Numbered from the stretch's first letter, positions 1-8,540 are shown. The stretch: 64,000 nt of DNA from Pseudomonas mangrovi (GCF_003052585.1 NZ_QASN01000013.1:62001-126000), one strand, 5' to 3'. Program-made: numbers and translations. The notes: generated from the sequence alone by a model not told the origin.

Positions 1-1
1 T

Positions 2-70
2 GCGAGCCTTGTTGCTCGGGCAAAGTGCGCAGCTCAGGGATATAACCCACTGACTGGCATGAAGAACTGA
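2..70 (+). CDS. Possible 3' end of a gene entering from the left edge
   Basis: A reading frame open from the first bases ends in TGA at 68-70 and would encode about 22 residues ending GYNPLTGMKN. No motif identifies it and the stretch is too short to prove coding. It could be the tail of an island gene lying outside the window, or chance. Confidence 0.2.
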   Translation, partial: ASLVARAKCAAQGYNPLTGMKN

Positions 71-164
71 GTGATGGCGAGCCGGGGGCAAGCCCGGCCC
101 GCCACTCCCGTACCCAGCGGCAAGACCGCGCACAGGATTGCGCAAGTAGACGTCACGCCTCCCA

Positions 165-182
165 TTTTCGCGTCCGCGAAAA
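165..182. repeat. 18-bp near-palindrome, copy 1
   Basis: TTTTCGCGTCCGCGAAAA: two 8-bp arms around a TC centre. It is the first of four copies in the leftmost 800 bases of the island. Copies 1 and 4 read TC at the centre, copies 2 and 3 read GA, which is the opposite orientation. No other copy was noticed in the window. Confidence 0.8.
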
Positions 183-201
183 CGCATCGTCAGGCCCGTT
201 T

Positions 202-219
202 TTTTCGCGGACGCGAAAA
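202..219. repeat. 18-bp near-palindrome, copy 2 (inverted)
   Basis: TTTTCGCGGACGCGAAAA, the reverse complement of copy 1, placed 19 bases after it. It lies 64 bases before the start of the small membrane protein gene at 284. The pair of copies 1 and 2 could fold or bind a dimeric protein cooperatively. Confidence 0.8.
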
Positions 220-283
220 TGAATCGCTAGGGGCCTGGGAAAAGAACAATCAGTGCGCGCTCTGGAGGCGCCGGGAGAGAGAA

Positions 284-547
284 ATGATAAAGAGCTTGGC
301 GTTTAAGGAATGGCACCCTCTCGCCATCAGCCTAGGTCTAATGGCGACGGCACTCATAGCGGCCATCGTTTCCACCGTCATTGAATACCACGTTATGGAG
401 CTGGGCATCAGCTTCGTGCTCGGTGCCTGCGCTGCACTGACCACAAGCACATGGGCAGCACGCTATCGAAAGCGCTCAATTCACACCATGCGTGATGGCT
501 CGCTAAGCGGCAAAGCAAACGGAGAACAACCGCGCTATCTAGGCTGA
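284..547 (+). CDS. Small membrane protein of unknown function (87 aa)
   Basis: I do not recognise a family. From the ATG at 284 the product starts MIKSLAFKEWHPLAISLG and has two hydrophobic segments (about residues 13-34 and 43-60), then a basic tail containing ARYRKR, so both ends are probably cytoplasmic. A purine-rich GGGAGAGA before the ATG supports this start; a longer frame opens at 71 but would translate across two palindromic repeats. The gene is bracketed by copies 2 and 3 of the 18-bp palindrome, like a cassette. It could be a small island-encoded membrane protein, but nothing shows its role. Confidence 0.5.
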   Translation: MIKSLAFKEWHPLAISLGLMATALIAAIVSTVIEYHVMELGISFVLGACAALTTSTWAARYRKRSIHTMRDGSLSGKANGEQPRYLG

Positions 548-626
548 AAGCCGCCCGCGCAGACAGAGCCTTGCGTATTCATCGCCAAGCGCACCCAGTA
601 CGGCAGCAAAGCTAGGCTCACAGTTT

Positions 627-644
627 TTTTCGCGGACGCGAAAA
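627..644. repeat. 18-bp near-palindrome, copy 3 (inverted)
   Basis: TTTTCGCGGACGCGAAAA, identical to copy 2, 80 bases after the stop of the small membrane protein gene. Like copy 2 it is preceded by extra T residues, so the similarity extends past the palindrome on its 5' side. Confidence 0.8.
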
Positions 645-769
645 TATTGCACGGGCTTACCGACCTACCACTCAACAGCGCTCGGCTTTTTCAGCAAGCT
701 GGTGAGGGTCAGGGTGACTTGTCGCGCTGGCCCTCACCAGCAGACACAGCGGACTCCCTGCGAATCTCA

Positions 770-787
770 TTTTCGCGTCCGCGAAAA
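770..787. repeat. 18-bp near-palindrome, copy 4
   Basis: TTTTCGCGTCCGCGAAAA, identical to copy 1 and preceded in both by CA (CATTTTCGCG). Copies 1 and 4 face outward relative to copies 2 and 3, giving a symmetric + - - + arrangement around the small gene. Confidence 0.8.
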
Positions 788-1155
788 TTTCCCCTCTGGC
801 CTCCTTAACTTCCCCATCAGGGAAGGATTCCGGGCACCTCCTATGCCAGTACGCAGGATGCGGCTTCCAGCATGACCTATAGGGGAAAGATTCCGGCTTA
901 AAATCGGCCAGTCCACTAACGAAACAAAATCGTCTCGGCCTATCCAACTTCGCGAATGACCTCTCCCCAAAGCGGCACGAATTCCTGCTCAATAGTGTTC
1001 CCGCCGCAACCGCCCCCTCGGTGCGAGGCGAAGAAAAATACAGCCCTCAAGCGCTCTGGAACGACCATGCATAGGCGCCTTTGCTAGGCGGCAAAAGCCA
1101 GCTGCATGCATACGGTCATCCATCGCTAAACCCACGCAGGCACAGGGCACCAGTA

Positions 1156-1170
1156 GATACTTCCTGTATC
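1156..1170. promoter_or_regulatory. Inverted repeat upstream of the cytosine methyltransferase
   Basis: GATAC-TTCCT-GTATC, perfect 5-bp arms, ends 63 bases before the methyltransferase ATG. That enzyme has a helix-turn-helix-like N-terminus, and some C5-methyltransferases (M.SsoII, M.EcoRII) repress their own promoters through such a domain. That this repeat is the operator is inference. Confidence 0.3.
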
Positions 1171-1233
1171 ATCGTGCGCCAGTCCGCTTGCCTCCCTCGT
1201 ACCCACGGTGGGAGCAATAGCCTTTGAATTCTT

Positions 1234-3663
1234 ATGTTGAGCTCTATGATCAATCCCACTCTCATCAAGATCCGCCAGAAGATCCAGGCACAGAAGCTGA
1301 CTCTTCAAGAAGCAGCAGCGGCTATTGGTATCGGTGCCTCAGCTCTGGAGCGGCATCTCTCAGGCGAGTATGTCCGTAGTGACTCGATGGCCAAATATCG
1401 GCTCTGGCTGGAAGAGGTACAGGCTCAAAACAACCCGCAGGCCACTGCAAAGCAGCGCAGCGATGTTGAGGAGGAATTCTTGTCGCCGCTCCCTCCGATT
1501 GGAGGTATGGACACCCAATCTATAACACCTCAAAAGCCCTTGAATGTGGTTGATCTCTTTTGTGGTTGCGGCGGTATGTCCCTGGGCTTCGAGCGCTTTG
1601 ACGGTGGGCGTGTATATCGTGTGGCAATGGCATTGGATATCGAAGCCCCAATGGTACGGGTCTTCAATGACAATCACCCATCGCCCTCTGGGAACCTGCC
1701 TATAGCCAGGCAGAGCGATATAACGGATTTCATGAGCGAGTCCGAGATTCAAGGCTATTACCTAGACCACCTTGCTCGGACTACTGGCGATACCGCCCTA
1801 GCCAAGGAGCTTACCGAGCTCGGCAACGGTGGCATCCCGAGCCTTAGGAAACGGCTTAGGGAACTCGACCAAGACTTTCTAGAAAATCTGCACGCCCTCA
1901 GAAGTCGTACCGATTACATCTCGGCAATCAAAAGCCTTGGCTCTGCAACACTAGGTCAGACTTCGGTTTCAGGTTTTCACAACGCGACAAAATTGCCATC
2001 AAGCGGAGGCTCTTATCCCAAGGTTGGCCCCCTAATCTGGCATCAAGACGGGGATATCCCGGACACAGTCCGCCCCTTCGATGCACCACTCGACGATAAG
2101 CTGCTACGTTCTTGCCGCTCACGCATGCGTAAACTCTGGGACAATGAGGCAGGAAAACTATCGACTCGGGCCGCTGGTGCTGGGCGCGGGCAACTTGCAT
2201 CCGCTGCAGAACGGATCGACAGGTTCATGGACTTCTTAGAAAGCTCCGTGATGCGCGCAGTCAAAGCCTTGTGGGTGGAGTGGCGCGCTACACGTGAAGC
2301 TGTAAGGCGGTCCTTCTTTGAAGCCCCCCTTACTCAGGCAAGGCTCAAATCCATCTATGAAGATGGGCGACAGGTGACAGTGTTGCTCGGCGGCCCGCCC
2401 TGCCAAGGATTCAGCCGAATCGGCCGAGGAAAGATTCGCAGCCTCAAAGAGCAGAGCGTCCACGTCCATGAAGACGAGGACTCTGTCGACAGCCGAAACC
2501 AGCTGATGCATCAGTATGTCCTCTTTGTCGCGGCACTCGCCCCCAAGATCTTCCTTTTCGAGAATGTGCGTCACTTCCAAGCGGTGGTCAAAGCAGAAGG
2601 CATTGAGTTCGATGCAGCCGACATCCTGGCTGAAGCAATCGAATCAGTATCTGAGCGGGGGCTTGGCTATGCCGTATCGCGAAAAATCGTTGTTGCCTCA
2701 CAACATGCAGTGCCACAGGCTCGCGAGCGCTTTGTTATGGCTGGCGTGAGAAAAGAACTGAGCAAAACCCTCTCAAGCGCGGACGCTGCGGCGTGGTGCC
2801 TGTCGCTACAGCGACGGAGAGCAGTTCCTTTACAAGTTGCGCTGGAAGAACTGCCTGAGCCCAACTTCAGCAATCAGGAGCTGCAGGAGGCCATACTCGA
2901 AAAACCGCACAGCCCTCTACGCAATGAGACCGCTGTGCCAGATCAGGCCAGTGATATCTACAGGGCCTGGGCATTCCGCGGCGCAGTGGTCGATGCACAC
3001 CTTGCGCGCCCCCCTCGGCGCGACGATGAAGCATTCTTCTCGCTGATGGGGCCAGGTAAGCGCTGGATGGACTATCGCTGCGACGAAGCACCAACGCTTC
3101 AGCGACTTGCAGCGATGCTGGCGAAGCTAAACGATGCGCTCAAATCCTCCCCGGATCTAGCGGCACGTCTTGGCATATCTAATGATGAGGTCAGCAATCT
3201 GGTAGCGTCCGCAGATGGCTCATTGAGTCTTCGCCTGCTGCTAGAGAGCATTCCACCTCAACCAGGTGAACTTGAACATCATCTGCTGACGGCGACCTAC
3301 CTGCGCAAACGCGAAGGTGCTCATGGCGATTGGTTGTCTCGCATGGATCCGGCACAACCATCCAAGACGATCGTCAGCCATATGGCGAAAGACACTTATG
3401 CGTTCGTCCACCCAACCCTCCCGCGCACGCTATCAGTAAGGGAAGCGGCACGGGTGCAGTCCTTCCCTGATGACTACAGGTTCGGAAGCGTTGGCCTGGT
3501 GGACGGCTTCCGAGTCGTAGGTAATGCAGTTCCCCCGCTACTGAGCCTGCAGTTTGCAGAGAGAGTCGCGCAGGTTCTATCCAAGGAAGACGTGACGCCT
3601 GGATCGAAGAAAACGCCTAATGCCGCGCCTATCATCGAATCAGAACAACTTGCCATCACCTAA
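1234..3663 (+). CDS. Large DNA (cytosine-5) methyltransferase with N-terminal HTH-like region
   Basis: Transfers a methyl group from SAM to C5 of cytosine in a specific DNA site, the modification half of a restriction-modification or repair system. All key motifs are visible: motif I VDLFCGCGGMSLGFE (about 105-120), motif IV GGPPCQGFS with catalytic Cys390, motif VI ENV (443-445), motif VIII QARERF (about 495), and motifs IX and X near the end (SVREAARVQSFPDDY, VVGNAVPP). At 809 residues it is far longer than the usual 330-500 because about 270 residues separate motifs I and IV and the VIII-IX target domain is long. Residues 6-60 look like an XRE-type HTH (LTLQEAAAAIGIGASALERH). ATG 1246 is an alternative start; neither has a strong ribosome site. 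The Vsr-type gene follows directly. Confidence 0.93.
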   Translation: MLSSMINPTLIKIRQKIQAQKLTLQEAAAAIGIGASALERHLSGEYVRSDSMAKYRLWLEEVQAQNNPQATAKQRSDVEEEFLSPLPPIGGMDTQSITPQKPLNVVDLFCGCGGMSLGFERFDGGRVYRVAMALDIEAPMVRVFNDNHPSPSGNLPIARQSDITDFMSESEIQGYYLDHLARTTGDTALAKELTELGNGGIPSLRKRLRELDQDFLENLHALRSRTDYISAIKSLGSATLGQTSVSGFHNATKLPSSGGSYPKVGPLIWHQDGDIPDTVRPFDAPLDDKLLRSCRSRMRKLWDNEAGKLSTRAAGAGRGQLASAAERIDRFMDFLESSVMRAVKALWVEWRATREAVRRSFFEAPLTQARLKSIYEDGRQVTVLLGGPPCQGFSRIGRGKIRSLKEQSVHVHEDEDSVDSRNQLMHQYVLFVAALAPKIFLFENVRHFQAVVKAEGIEFDAADILAEAIESVSERGLGYAVSRKIVVASQHAVPQARERFVMAGVRKELSKTLSSADAAAWCLSLQRRRAVPLQVALEELPEPNFSNQELQEAILEKPHSPLRNETAVPDQASDIYRAWAFRGAVVDAHLARPPRRDDEAFFSLMGPGKRWMDYRCDEAPTLQRLAAMLAKLNDALKSSPDLAARLGISNDEVSNLVASADGSLSLRLLLESIPPQPGELEHHLLTATYLRKREGAHGDWLSRMDPAQPSKTIVSHMAKDTYAFVHPTLPRTLSVREAARVQSFPDDYRFGSVGLVDGFRVVGNAVPPLLSLQFAERVAQVLSKEDVTPGSKKTPNAAPIIESEQLAIT

Positions 3664-3670
3664 GACGTCA

Positions 3671-4237
3671 ATGCTCGCTCTGGACCTAGAGCACGCCCGT
3701 AGTACAAACATGGCAAACATCAGAGGGAGGGACACCTCCCCTGAAATACTGCTGCGCAAAGCGCTATGGCATAGCGGGTTTCGATTCCGGGTGAACTTCC
3801 GGGTCGCCGGAGTTCGCCCTGACATTGTTTTCACTGCACGCAAACTGGCGGTATTCGTTGACGGCTGTTTCTGGCATGGCTGCCCACAACACTATGTTAT
3901 GCCTCGAACAAGGCCAGAGTTCTGGTCGGAGAAATTGGAGACCAACACCAGGCGAGACCGCAAACAGACCGCAGCTCTGATCGAAAGTGGGTGGCGTGTC
4001 TTAAGATTTTGGGAACATGAAATTGAATCTGATCTCGCGCATGTAACGGCAGATGTTGCAAATGCCTACCTTGATCTAGGAATGGTATTCAGAGATCGAG
4101 CAATGGTGGTAAAGGTGGAGCCTGCATGCTCAAGCGGAACTCTGGAACGCTGGTATATCGAATACTTGGTTTCTGACCAACCGGCAAGCATAGAGGTGCG
4201 CTCCAGAAAGCCGAAGAATCCTGCTCTATTCAGGTAG
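3671..4237 (+). CDS. vsr: Very short patch repair (Vsr) endonuclease
   Basis: Nicks DNA 5' to the T of T:G mismatches that arise when 5-methylcytosine deaminates, protecting sites made by the neighbouring methyltransferase. Family signatures are the RSTNMANIRGRDTSPE start, PDIVF, the metal and zinc region FVDGCFWHGCP, the TRPEFWSEKLETNTRRD segment and GWRVLRFWEHEI. About 45 residues extend past the usual Vsr end (to PKNPALFR). ATG 3671 lies 7 bases after the methyltransferase stop; an in-frame ATG at 3620 inside that gene would add 17 residues. The 3' end overlaps the convergent mcrC end by 12 bases. Confidence 0.9.
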   Translation: MLALDLEHARSTNMANIRGRDTSPEILLRKALWHSGFRFRVNFRVAGVRPDIVFTARKLAVFVDGCFWHGCPQHYVMPRTRPEFWSEKLETNTRRDRKQTAALIESGWRVLRFWEHEIESDLAHVTADVANAYLDLGMVFRDRAMVVKVEPACSSGTLERWYIEYLVSDQPASIEVRSRKPKNPALFR

Positions 4238-5491
4238 AACAGTACCGAGCATTCGAGTGAGCAATTCATAGCTCGATTCTCGTGCCTTAGCGCTACGACT
4301 TACCAGTCCTTCTACATCAACGCCTATCAAGTGCACTTGAGCATTTGTATCAGCATCACGATAGCTTTTAGTCCATGTCCCCGGCATCCAGGGAGCTTTC
4401 GGAACAAGGATCACTGCTTCCGACACTTTGTATCGTGTCAGGTATGCATGTATCTGATAAAAGTCTTCCCGCTTTATCCCATGTGCCGCTCCGCTCTCAC
4501 TTGCACGCTTCCACTTAGCATCTGCAATCGCAACAGGCTTTTCTCCACGAGTAAAAACATAGTCTGGCCGCAGCCGGACAACTCCAGATTGCTCTTCCTC
4601 ATCTACGAATAAGAACAAAGGCTCGCTTCGGGATTTGACACTTGTACCACTACCATCAACCGCAGTGGCAAGAATATTTCTTAACGCACGCTCATAGAGA
4701 TGCTGCATGGGGAAAAGCAAAGAGAACGCTTGGTTACGCCCTCCAAAAGTTGGATCCGGCGACTGCCCGCTTAACAACAATCGACCTACCGCCAGCGTCT
4801 TAGACCAGCGCATTTCATATCGGGAAAGCACTAACGCATCCACTTGAGCAACACTGACTACTTTGTTGTCCACTGTTGAAAGAGTGGACAGAATCATCCC
4901 TAGCCTCTGCCGGTTGACAGCACTCCGAGTAATTCGATGCAAGAAGGTCGCTATTCCCTTGAGAACCTGGGCAAGCTGGTTGTTTACACCTAATAGGGAA
5001 TGGCGAACTGGAATAATTGCGGATCCCGGCAGGCGAGTAGATAACCGCGTAAAGTCAATCCGCCCTCTCAATACAGACGAATCTTCACGCACCTCTTCAT
5101 AACGCCTGGGGTGACCTTCGCGCAAAGCATTGGCCATCTCCTTCGCCACCTCAAATACCATCGCCTCCAAGGGGTCTATGGTTTCCGCACGGACCTCTGC
5201 CGAACTCTGATGTGGGTAACTGAGATAGCCGGCAGAGCGCAGAAGGTTCAACAAAAATGACTTATCACGCTCAGGTTCAGCCGTATCGAGCTTGGGTAGG
5301 ATGTTGATTCGAATACGACCGAGCTGAACACAGCCGACAACCTCCCCTGCATACAGCCCTCCCCGCTTCCAGCGAAAAGCCGTAAAAGGTGCCGAGTCCG
5401 TGAGCTGTATAAGGCGGTCTGCAAACCAACGGGGGTCGACATCAGGGGGCAGCGGGACGGGCATGCCTTCCCAAGTGGTGACTTCAGGCAA
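4226..5491 (-). CDS. mcrC: McrC-like nuclease subunit of an McrBC restriction system
   Basis: Partner of the GTPase McrB in modification-dependent restriction: in known McrBC systems the complex cuts DNA carrying methylated cytosines. The 421-residue product has the family layout: an N-terminal McrB-binding region, then a C-terminal PD-(D/E)xK nuclease with LRPDYVF, IADAKWK and a following DFYQIHAYLTRY helix. It lies 16 bases after mcrB and is probably translated from the same mRNA. It ends convergently inside the last codons of vsr, so the two transcripts overlap. E. coli McrC is about 350 residues, so this one is longer. Confidence 0.92.
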   Translation of the reverse strand: MPEVTTWEGMPVPLPPDVDPRWFADRLIQLTDSAPFTAFRWKRGGLYAGEVVGCVQLGRIRINILPKLDTAEPERDKSFLLNLLRSAGYLSYPHQSSAEVRAETIDPLEAMVFEVAKEMANALREGHPRRYEEVREDSSVLRGRIDFTRLSTRLPGSAIIPVRHSLLGVNNQLAQVLKGIATFLHRITRSAVNRQRLGMILSTLSTVDNKVVSVAQVDALVLSRYEMRWSKTLAVGRLLLSGQSPDPTFGGRNQAFSLLFPMQHLYERALRNILATAVDGSGTSVKSRSEPLFLFVDEEEQSGVVRLRPDYVFTRGEKPVAIADAKWKRASESGAAHGIKREDFYQIHAYLTRYKVSEAVILVPKAPWMPGTWTKSYRDADTNAQVHLIGVDVEGLVSRSAKARESSYELLTRMLGTVLPE

Positions 5492-5507
5492 AGAGTTACC
5501 CTCTGGG

Positions 5508-7001
5508 TTAGTTACCCGCCGCTAACGCACCAAAAAAGCGATGGAACCGCGCCCCATCCCAGCCCGCACTGCTCGGATCCCACCAATATGAGAATGTTAA
5601 TGACTTCGCCTCAAAGGACTCATAGTCATCTGGCAAGCGGCTCATGAACTGAGGATCCTGGGGAGGAGACTCAAACAAGGAGATGACATCGACCCCATCA
5701 CGGGACTCGCCAGCGATAGCCCGGATTTTGCTCCAGTCATCATGGAAGTATTCTGCCAGGGTCGGCAGGATATTGGCTCTCATTACATGTGCTAGTACGC
5801 GAAGCTGGCTGTCTGGCTCTTCAGCCCAAGACATAGAGGAACGGATAGCCTCAAGCTTCTCCTGCATCAGAAAAGCATGTCCAAACTCGTATCCGCTACC
5901 GAGCAACATGGATACACGGTTGTTGATTCGCCACAGCAGCGCACGTGGGCTGACACCACCATAAGCGTCAGGTACAAGCTCGGGCTGTGCAGGCACGTGC
6001 GCGAACTCGAACCTACGCCTCATAGCAAAGTCCAGAGCGGTGAGCGAGCGGTCAACCGTATTCATTGTTCCGATGATCGACACATTAGCAGGCACAGAGA
6101 AAAGCTTCTTTGAATACGGAAGCCATATCTGCTTCGCCTCGGGCTTTCCTTCGCGCTTATCAATTTCTAGCAAGGTCAGCAGCTCACCAAACACCCTCGA
6201 TGGCTCCGCTCGATTTATCTCGTCAATAACCAGTGCGACCGCCCCGCCCGCCCCAGGGTCGTTTGCCTGCAATTCATAAAGCCGCCGAATTACAGATCCG
6301 ATGTGAGCAGCATTGGTAAGGTCAGAAGTCGAAAGCACTCCGGTACGCCTGGCTATGATCCGCTTTAGTACGCTTGCCTTGCGAGTCGTTGGAGTATCAC
6401 CGTCCTCAGGCTCCGGAACATCATTATCCTCTGGGTCAATTCCATAGTTTTCAAGCTCAAACCGCCCGGTTCCTGGAATAGAGCAGATCTGCGGCGGAAG
6501 TCCCAAATCCAAAATACGGTTTACAACAAATCGCGGTACGTACTTGTCTGTCGATATGGCAACCTTATCTTCGCGATCAGATTTGACCTGCACCACCCAG
6601 CCACCGGCATCTTTTCCAACTACTTTGCCTGCATCGCCACCTGACCCATTTTTCAGCTGCTCACCAATCTGTAAGTCCGCCTCAAATCGTGCGCGCAGAC
6701 AGAGAGACTTGAACGGGCCGTCAACAACTCGGTAGGCAAGTTGCCCGGTCTCATCAACAATCGGCCGATATCCTTCGACAAAATCTTCATATGAATAGCT
6801 CGGGTGAAAGGTCACCCAAAGAATCCTACCCTCAGCGACCAAGCTCTCATGAAGCTTGCGCAATGCCTCGGCCGGATCAGCCTCCTGCTGCGCAAGGTCA
6901 TAGCGCGCGGGCTCAATTGCCTTTACTGCCTCCCTGGCCGCCTGCCAGGTTTTCCCCGTACCAGGCGGGCCGTACAGGATTTTCATAGTCGGGTTCGGCA
7001 A
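5508..7001 (-). CDS. mcrB: McrB-like GTPase/AAA+ motor of an McrBC system, without N-terminal DNA-binding domain
   Basis: AAA+ GTPase that drives translocation and activates McrC. Visible motifs are Walker A GPPGTGKT (11-18), the FHPSYSYEDFVEGYRP element of McrB proteins, Walker B LVIDEINRAEPSRV and sensor region GTMNTVDRSLTALDFAMRRRF. The protein starts directly at the motor domain, resembling the short E. coli McrBs form rather than full McrB with its methyl-cytosine reader, and carries a roughly 90-residue acidic insertion (about 110-215). The TTG at 7001 is favoured by GGAGAG six bases upstream; ATG 6986 is the alternative. How modified DNA is recognised is unclear from sequence. Confidence 0.9.
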   Translation of the reverse strand: MPNPTMKILYGPPGTGKTWQAAREAVKAIEPARYDLAQQEADPAEALRKLHESLVAEGRILWVTFHPSYSYEDFVEGYRPIVDETGQLAYRVVDGPFKSLCLRARFEADLQIGEQLKNGSGGDAGKVVGKDAGGWVVQVKSDREDKVAISTDKYVPRFVVNRILDLGLPPQICSIPGTGRFELENYGIDPEDNDVPEPEDGDTPTTRKASVLKRIIARRTGVLSTSDLTNAAHIGSVIRRLYELQANDPGAGGAVALVIDEINRAEPSRVFGELLTLLEIDKREGKPEAKQIWLPYSKKLFSVPANVSIIGTMNTVDRSLTALDFAMRRRFEFAHVPAQPELVPDAYGGVSPRALLWRINNRVSMLLGSGYEFGHAFLMQEKLEAIRSSMSWAEEPDSQLRVLAHVMRANILPTLAEYFHDDWSKIRAIAGESRDGVDVISLFESPPQDPQFMSRLPDDYESFEAKSLTFSYWWDPSSAGWDGARFHRFFGALAAGN

Positions 7002-7373
7002 TGCGTCTCTCCATCCGCATGAGCATTGAGAGCGGTGCTAAGGACTCTGGCGAGAGCCGACTCCACCGCAAATCATCCCTGATCAAGGAACACACCATTC
7101 GCTAGATGCGTAATGGCTAGCGCTCGAAAGCAGCCTTGTGGCTGGACCAGGTCACTGGTCAGCACCCTAACCAGGTTCGCTCAATTACGCTAGATTTCGC
7201 TCAGTCATCAATGGCCGCACGTGTTTCTACTTGTGCGCATCGGCTCAAGCCAGACAGAATCCACGACTTAACTCGACCAGAAAGGTCAATGCCTTAGTTC
7301 GCCCTTGATCCACCAACCAGCGACCATAGGCGGCTTACAGGTTTATGAAACTAGAGAGTCAAATGGAGTAACA
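7002..7373. other. Divergent promoter region between mcrB and the two-gene unit
   Basis: About 370 bases without a gene separate the minus-strand mcrBC genes from the plus-strand pair at 7374-9566. It should hold promoters for both directions. It contains a perfect inverted repeat at 7145-7160. I could not assign -10 and -35 boxes with confidence. Confidence 0.4.
7145..7160. promoter_or_regulatory. Inverted repeat in the divergent defense-gene promoter region
   Basis: GACCAG-GTCA-CTGGTC is a perfect 6-4-6 inverted repeat, and pairing continues outward with one bulge (GCTG and CAGC). It lies between the two divergent defense units, where an operator would be expected. Function is inferred only. 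Confidence 0.3.
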
Positions 7374-8537
7374 ATGGAAATCAAATCAACACTTGAAGAC
7401 TCGAAGGTATCCGCAAAAAGCGTTCTGATAGAAATCAAGATCAAGGACTACCTGCAACTTGCCAAATTAATCTACAAGAAGAACGACTTTCAACGAAAAC
7501 GGGTCCGCAGCTCTAAGTCAGTCTACTCCCTTCTTAAGTCAGACATACTGCAAGGCTGTGTATTCCCACCCATTGTCCTTGCCTATACAAAGCAGGCTGG
7601 CACACTTGAGAAAGATCTGAGCAAGGCCATCAATGAAGACAGCGCTAACTTTGTACTTCTTGATGGTTTGCAGCGCAGCATCACGCTAATGGAAATTGAA
7701 CAGGAGACAATGGATAGCCCGACAATCCAAAAAGCATTTCTTGAAAGAAAAATTCGCTGCGAAATCTACGAAGGGATAAACAAAATAGGCATTCTATATA
7801 GAATGCTAACACTCAACACCGGCCAAACCGCAATGTCCGTTCGCCATCAAATTGAGATCATGTACCTTGACTTTCTCGACACACCAATAGACGGAGTAAC
7901 TTTAGTCAGAGAAGTAGACGGCGCACGCGCAAGAAACCCGAGCTCTTATAACTTCAAAGATGCAATTGAAGGTTTCAATTCATACTTAGAGAGAAGCGAA
8001 TCACCTTTAGACAGAGGGGATATCCTAGACAACATCTCAAGCCTAGAGAACCTAGCAAAAGAAAATAACGGCAAAGATATTTTCAGAGACTTTATATCCG
8101 CCTGGAATAAATTCATGCTGAAAATTTCAGATTTAGATATTAAATACCCAGCCCTAGACAACTTCGACGAAGATAACGATTCACCCAATGCGTCTCGCAT
8201 TTGGGGAGCCACAGGCACCCAAGCCTTTAAGAAAGCTCAAGCGATTTCAGGATTCGGCGCAGCTATTGGCTTACTAAGAGACGAAGGCGATAAGATATCG
8301 CTCGACAGCCTGGATATAGACCATATTATTATAGGTTGCGAGCCGGAAGATTTTATAATTCACTTTAATGAACTAATCGAGCTAATAAACGAAAAAGCCA
8401 AAAGAATTGGCAATGCTCAAAGACTATTTTTTAGGCAATTTTTTAAAATGCTATTCTGGAATCACTCTGGATGCCACTTAAACTTAAAAAAAGCACTGGA
8501 CGAGGCATATACAAGCACTGTTAGAATTGGCATATAA
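7374..8537 (+). CDS. DGQHR/ParB-like domain protein, putative first gene of a two-gene defense unit
   Basis: A 387-residue protein of unknown function. The N-terminal half contains FPPIVLAY, then FVLLDGLQRSITL, and later RMLTLNTGQTAMSVRHQIE. This spacing of an LDGxQR motif and a following asparagine/glycine-turn motif resembles the DGQHR (DndB-like) and DUF262 proteins of the ParB/sulfiredoxin fold, many of which sit in defense islands. The C-terminal half is helical with no known motif. ATG 7374 is preceded by GGAG at 7365-7368; a TTG frame upstream at 7305 lacks this. The stop is 3 bases before the next gene, so the two are probably co-translated. Base composition is strikingly AT-rich compared with the surrounding genome, indicating transfer. 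Confidence 0.75.
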   Translation: MEIKSTLEDSKVSAKSVLIEIKIKDYLQLAKLIYKKNDFQRKRVRSSKSVYSLLKSDILQGCVFPPIVLAYTKQAGTLEKDLSKAINEDSANFVLLDGLQRSITLMEIEQETMDSPTIQKAFLERKIRCEIYEGINKIGILYRMLTLNTGQTAMSVRHQIEIMYLDFLDTPIDGVTLVREVDGARARNPSSYNFKDAIEGFNSYLERSESPLDRGDILDNISSLENLAKENNGKDIFRDFISAWNKFMLKISDLDIKYPALDNFDEDNDSPNASRIWGATGTQAFKKAQAISGFGAAIGLLRDEGDKISLDSLDIDHIIIGCEPEDFIIHFNELIELINEKAKRIGNAQRLFFRQFFKMLFWNHSGCHLNLKKALDEAYTSTVRIGI

Positions 8538-8540
8538 CCC

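Larger units (their letters stand above)
548..1233. other. Non-coding stretch between the small membrane gene and the methyltransferase
   Basis: About 690 bases with no convincing gene. It carries palindrome copies 3 and 4, a local inverted repeat at 701-736 (GGTGAGGG and CCCTCACC arms), and a GATAC-N5-GTATC inverted repeat just before the methyltransferase. Overlapping minus-strand frames between 672 and 992 run through palindrome copy 4 and look non-coding. Confidence 0.5.

Noticed and set aside
165..787. Integron attC array
   Set aside because: The 18-bp palindromes lack the longer imperfect structure and core sites of attC and no integron integrase is near, although a cassette-like role is not excluded.
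672..992. Overlapping minus-strand frames of 106 and 67 residues
   Set aside because: Both cross the 18-bp palindrome and have arginine-serine-rich, motif-free translations.
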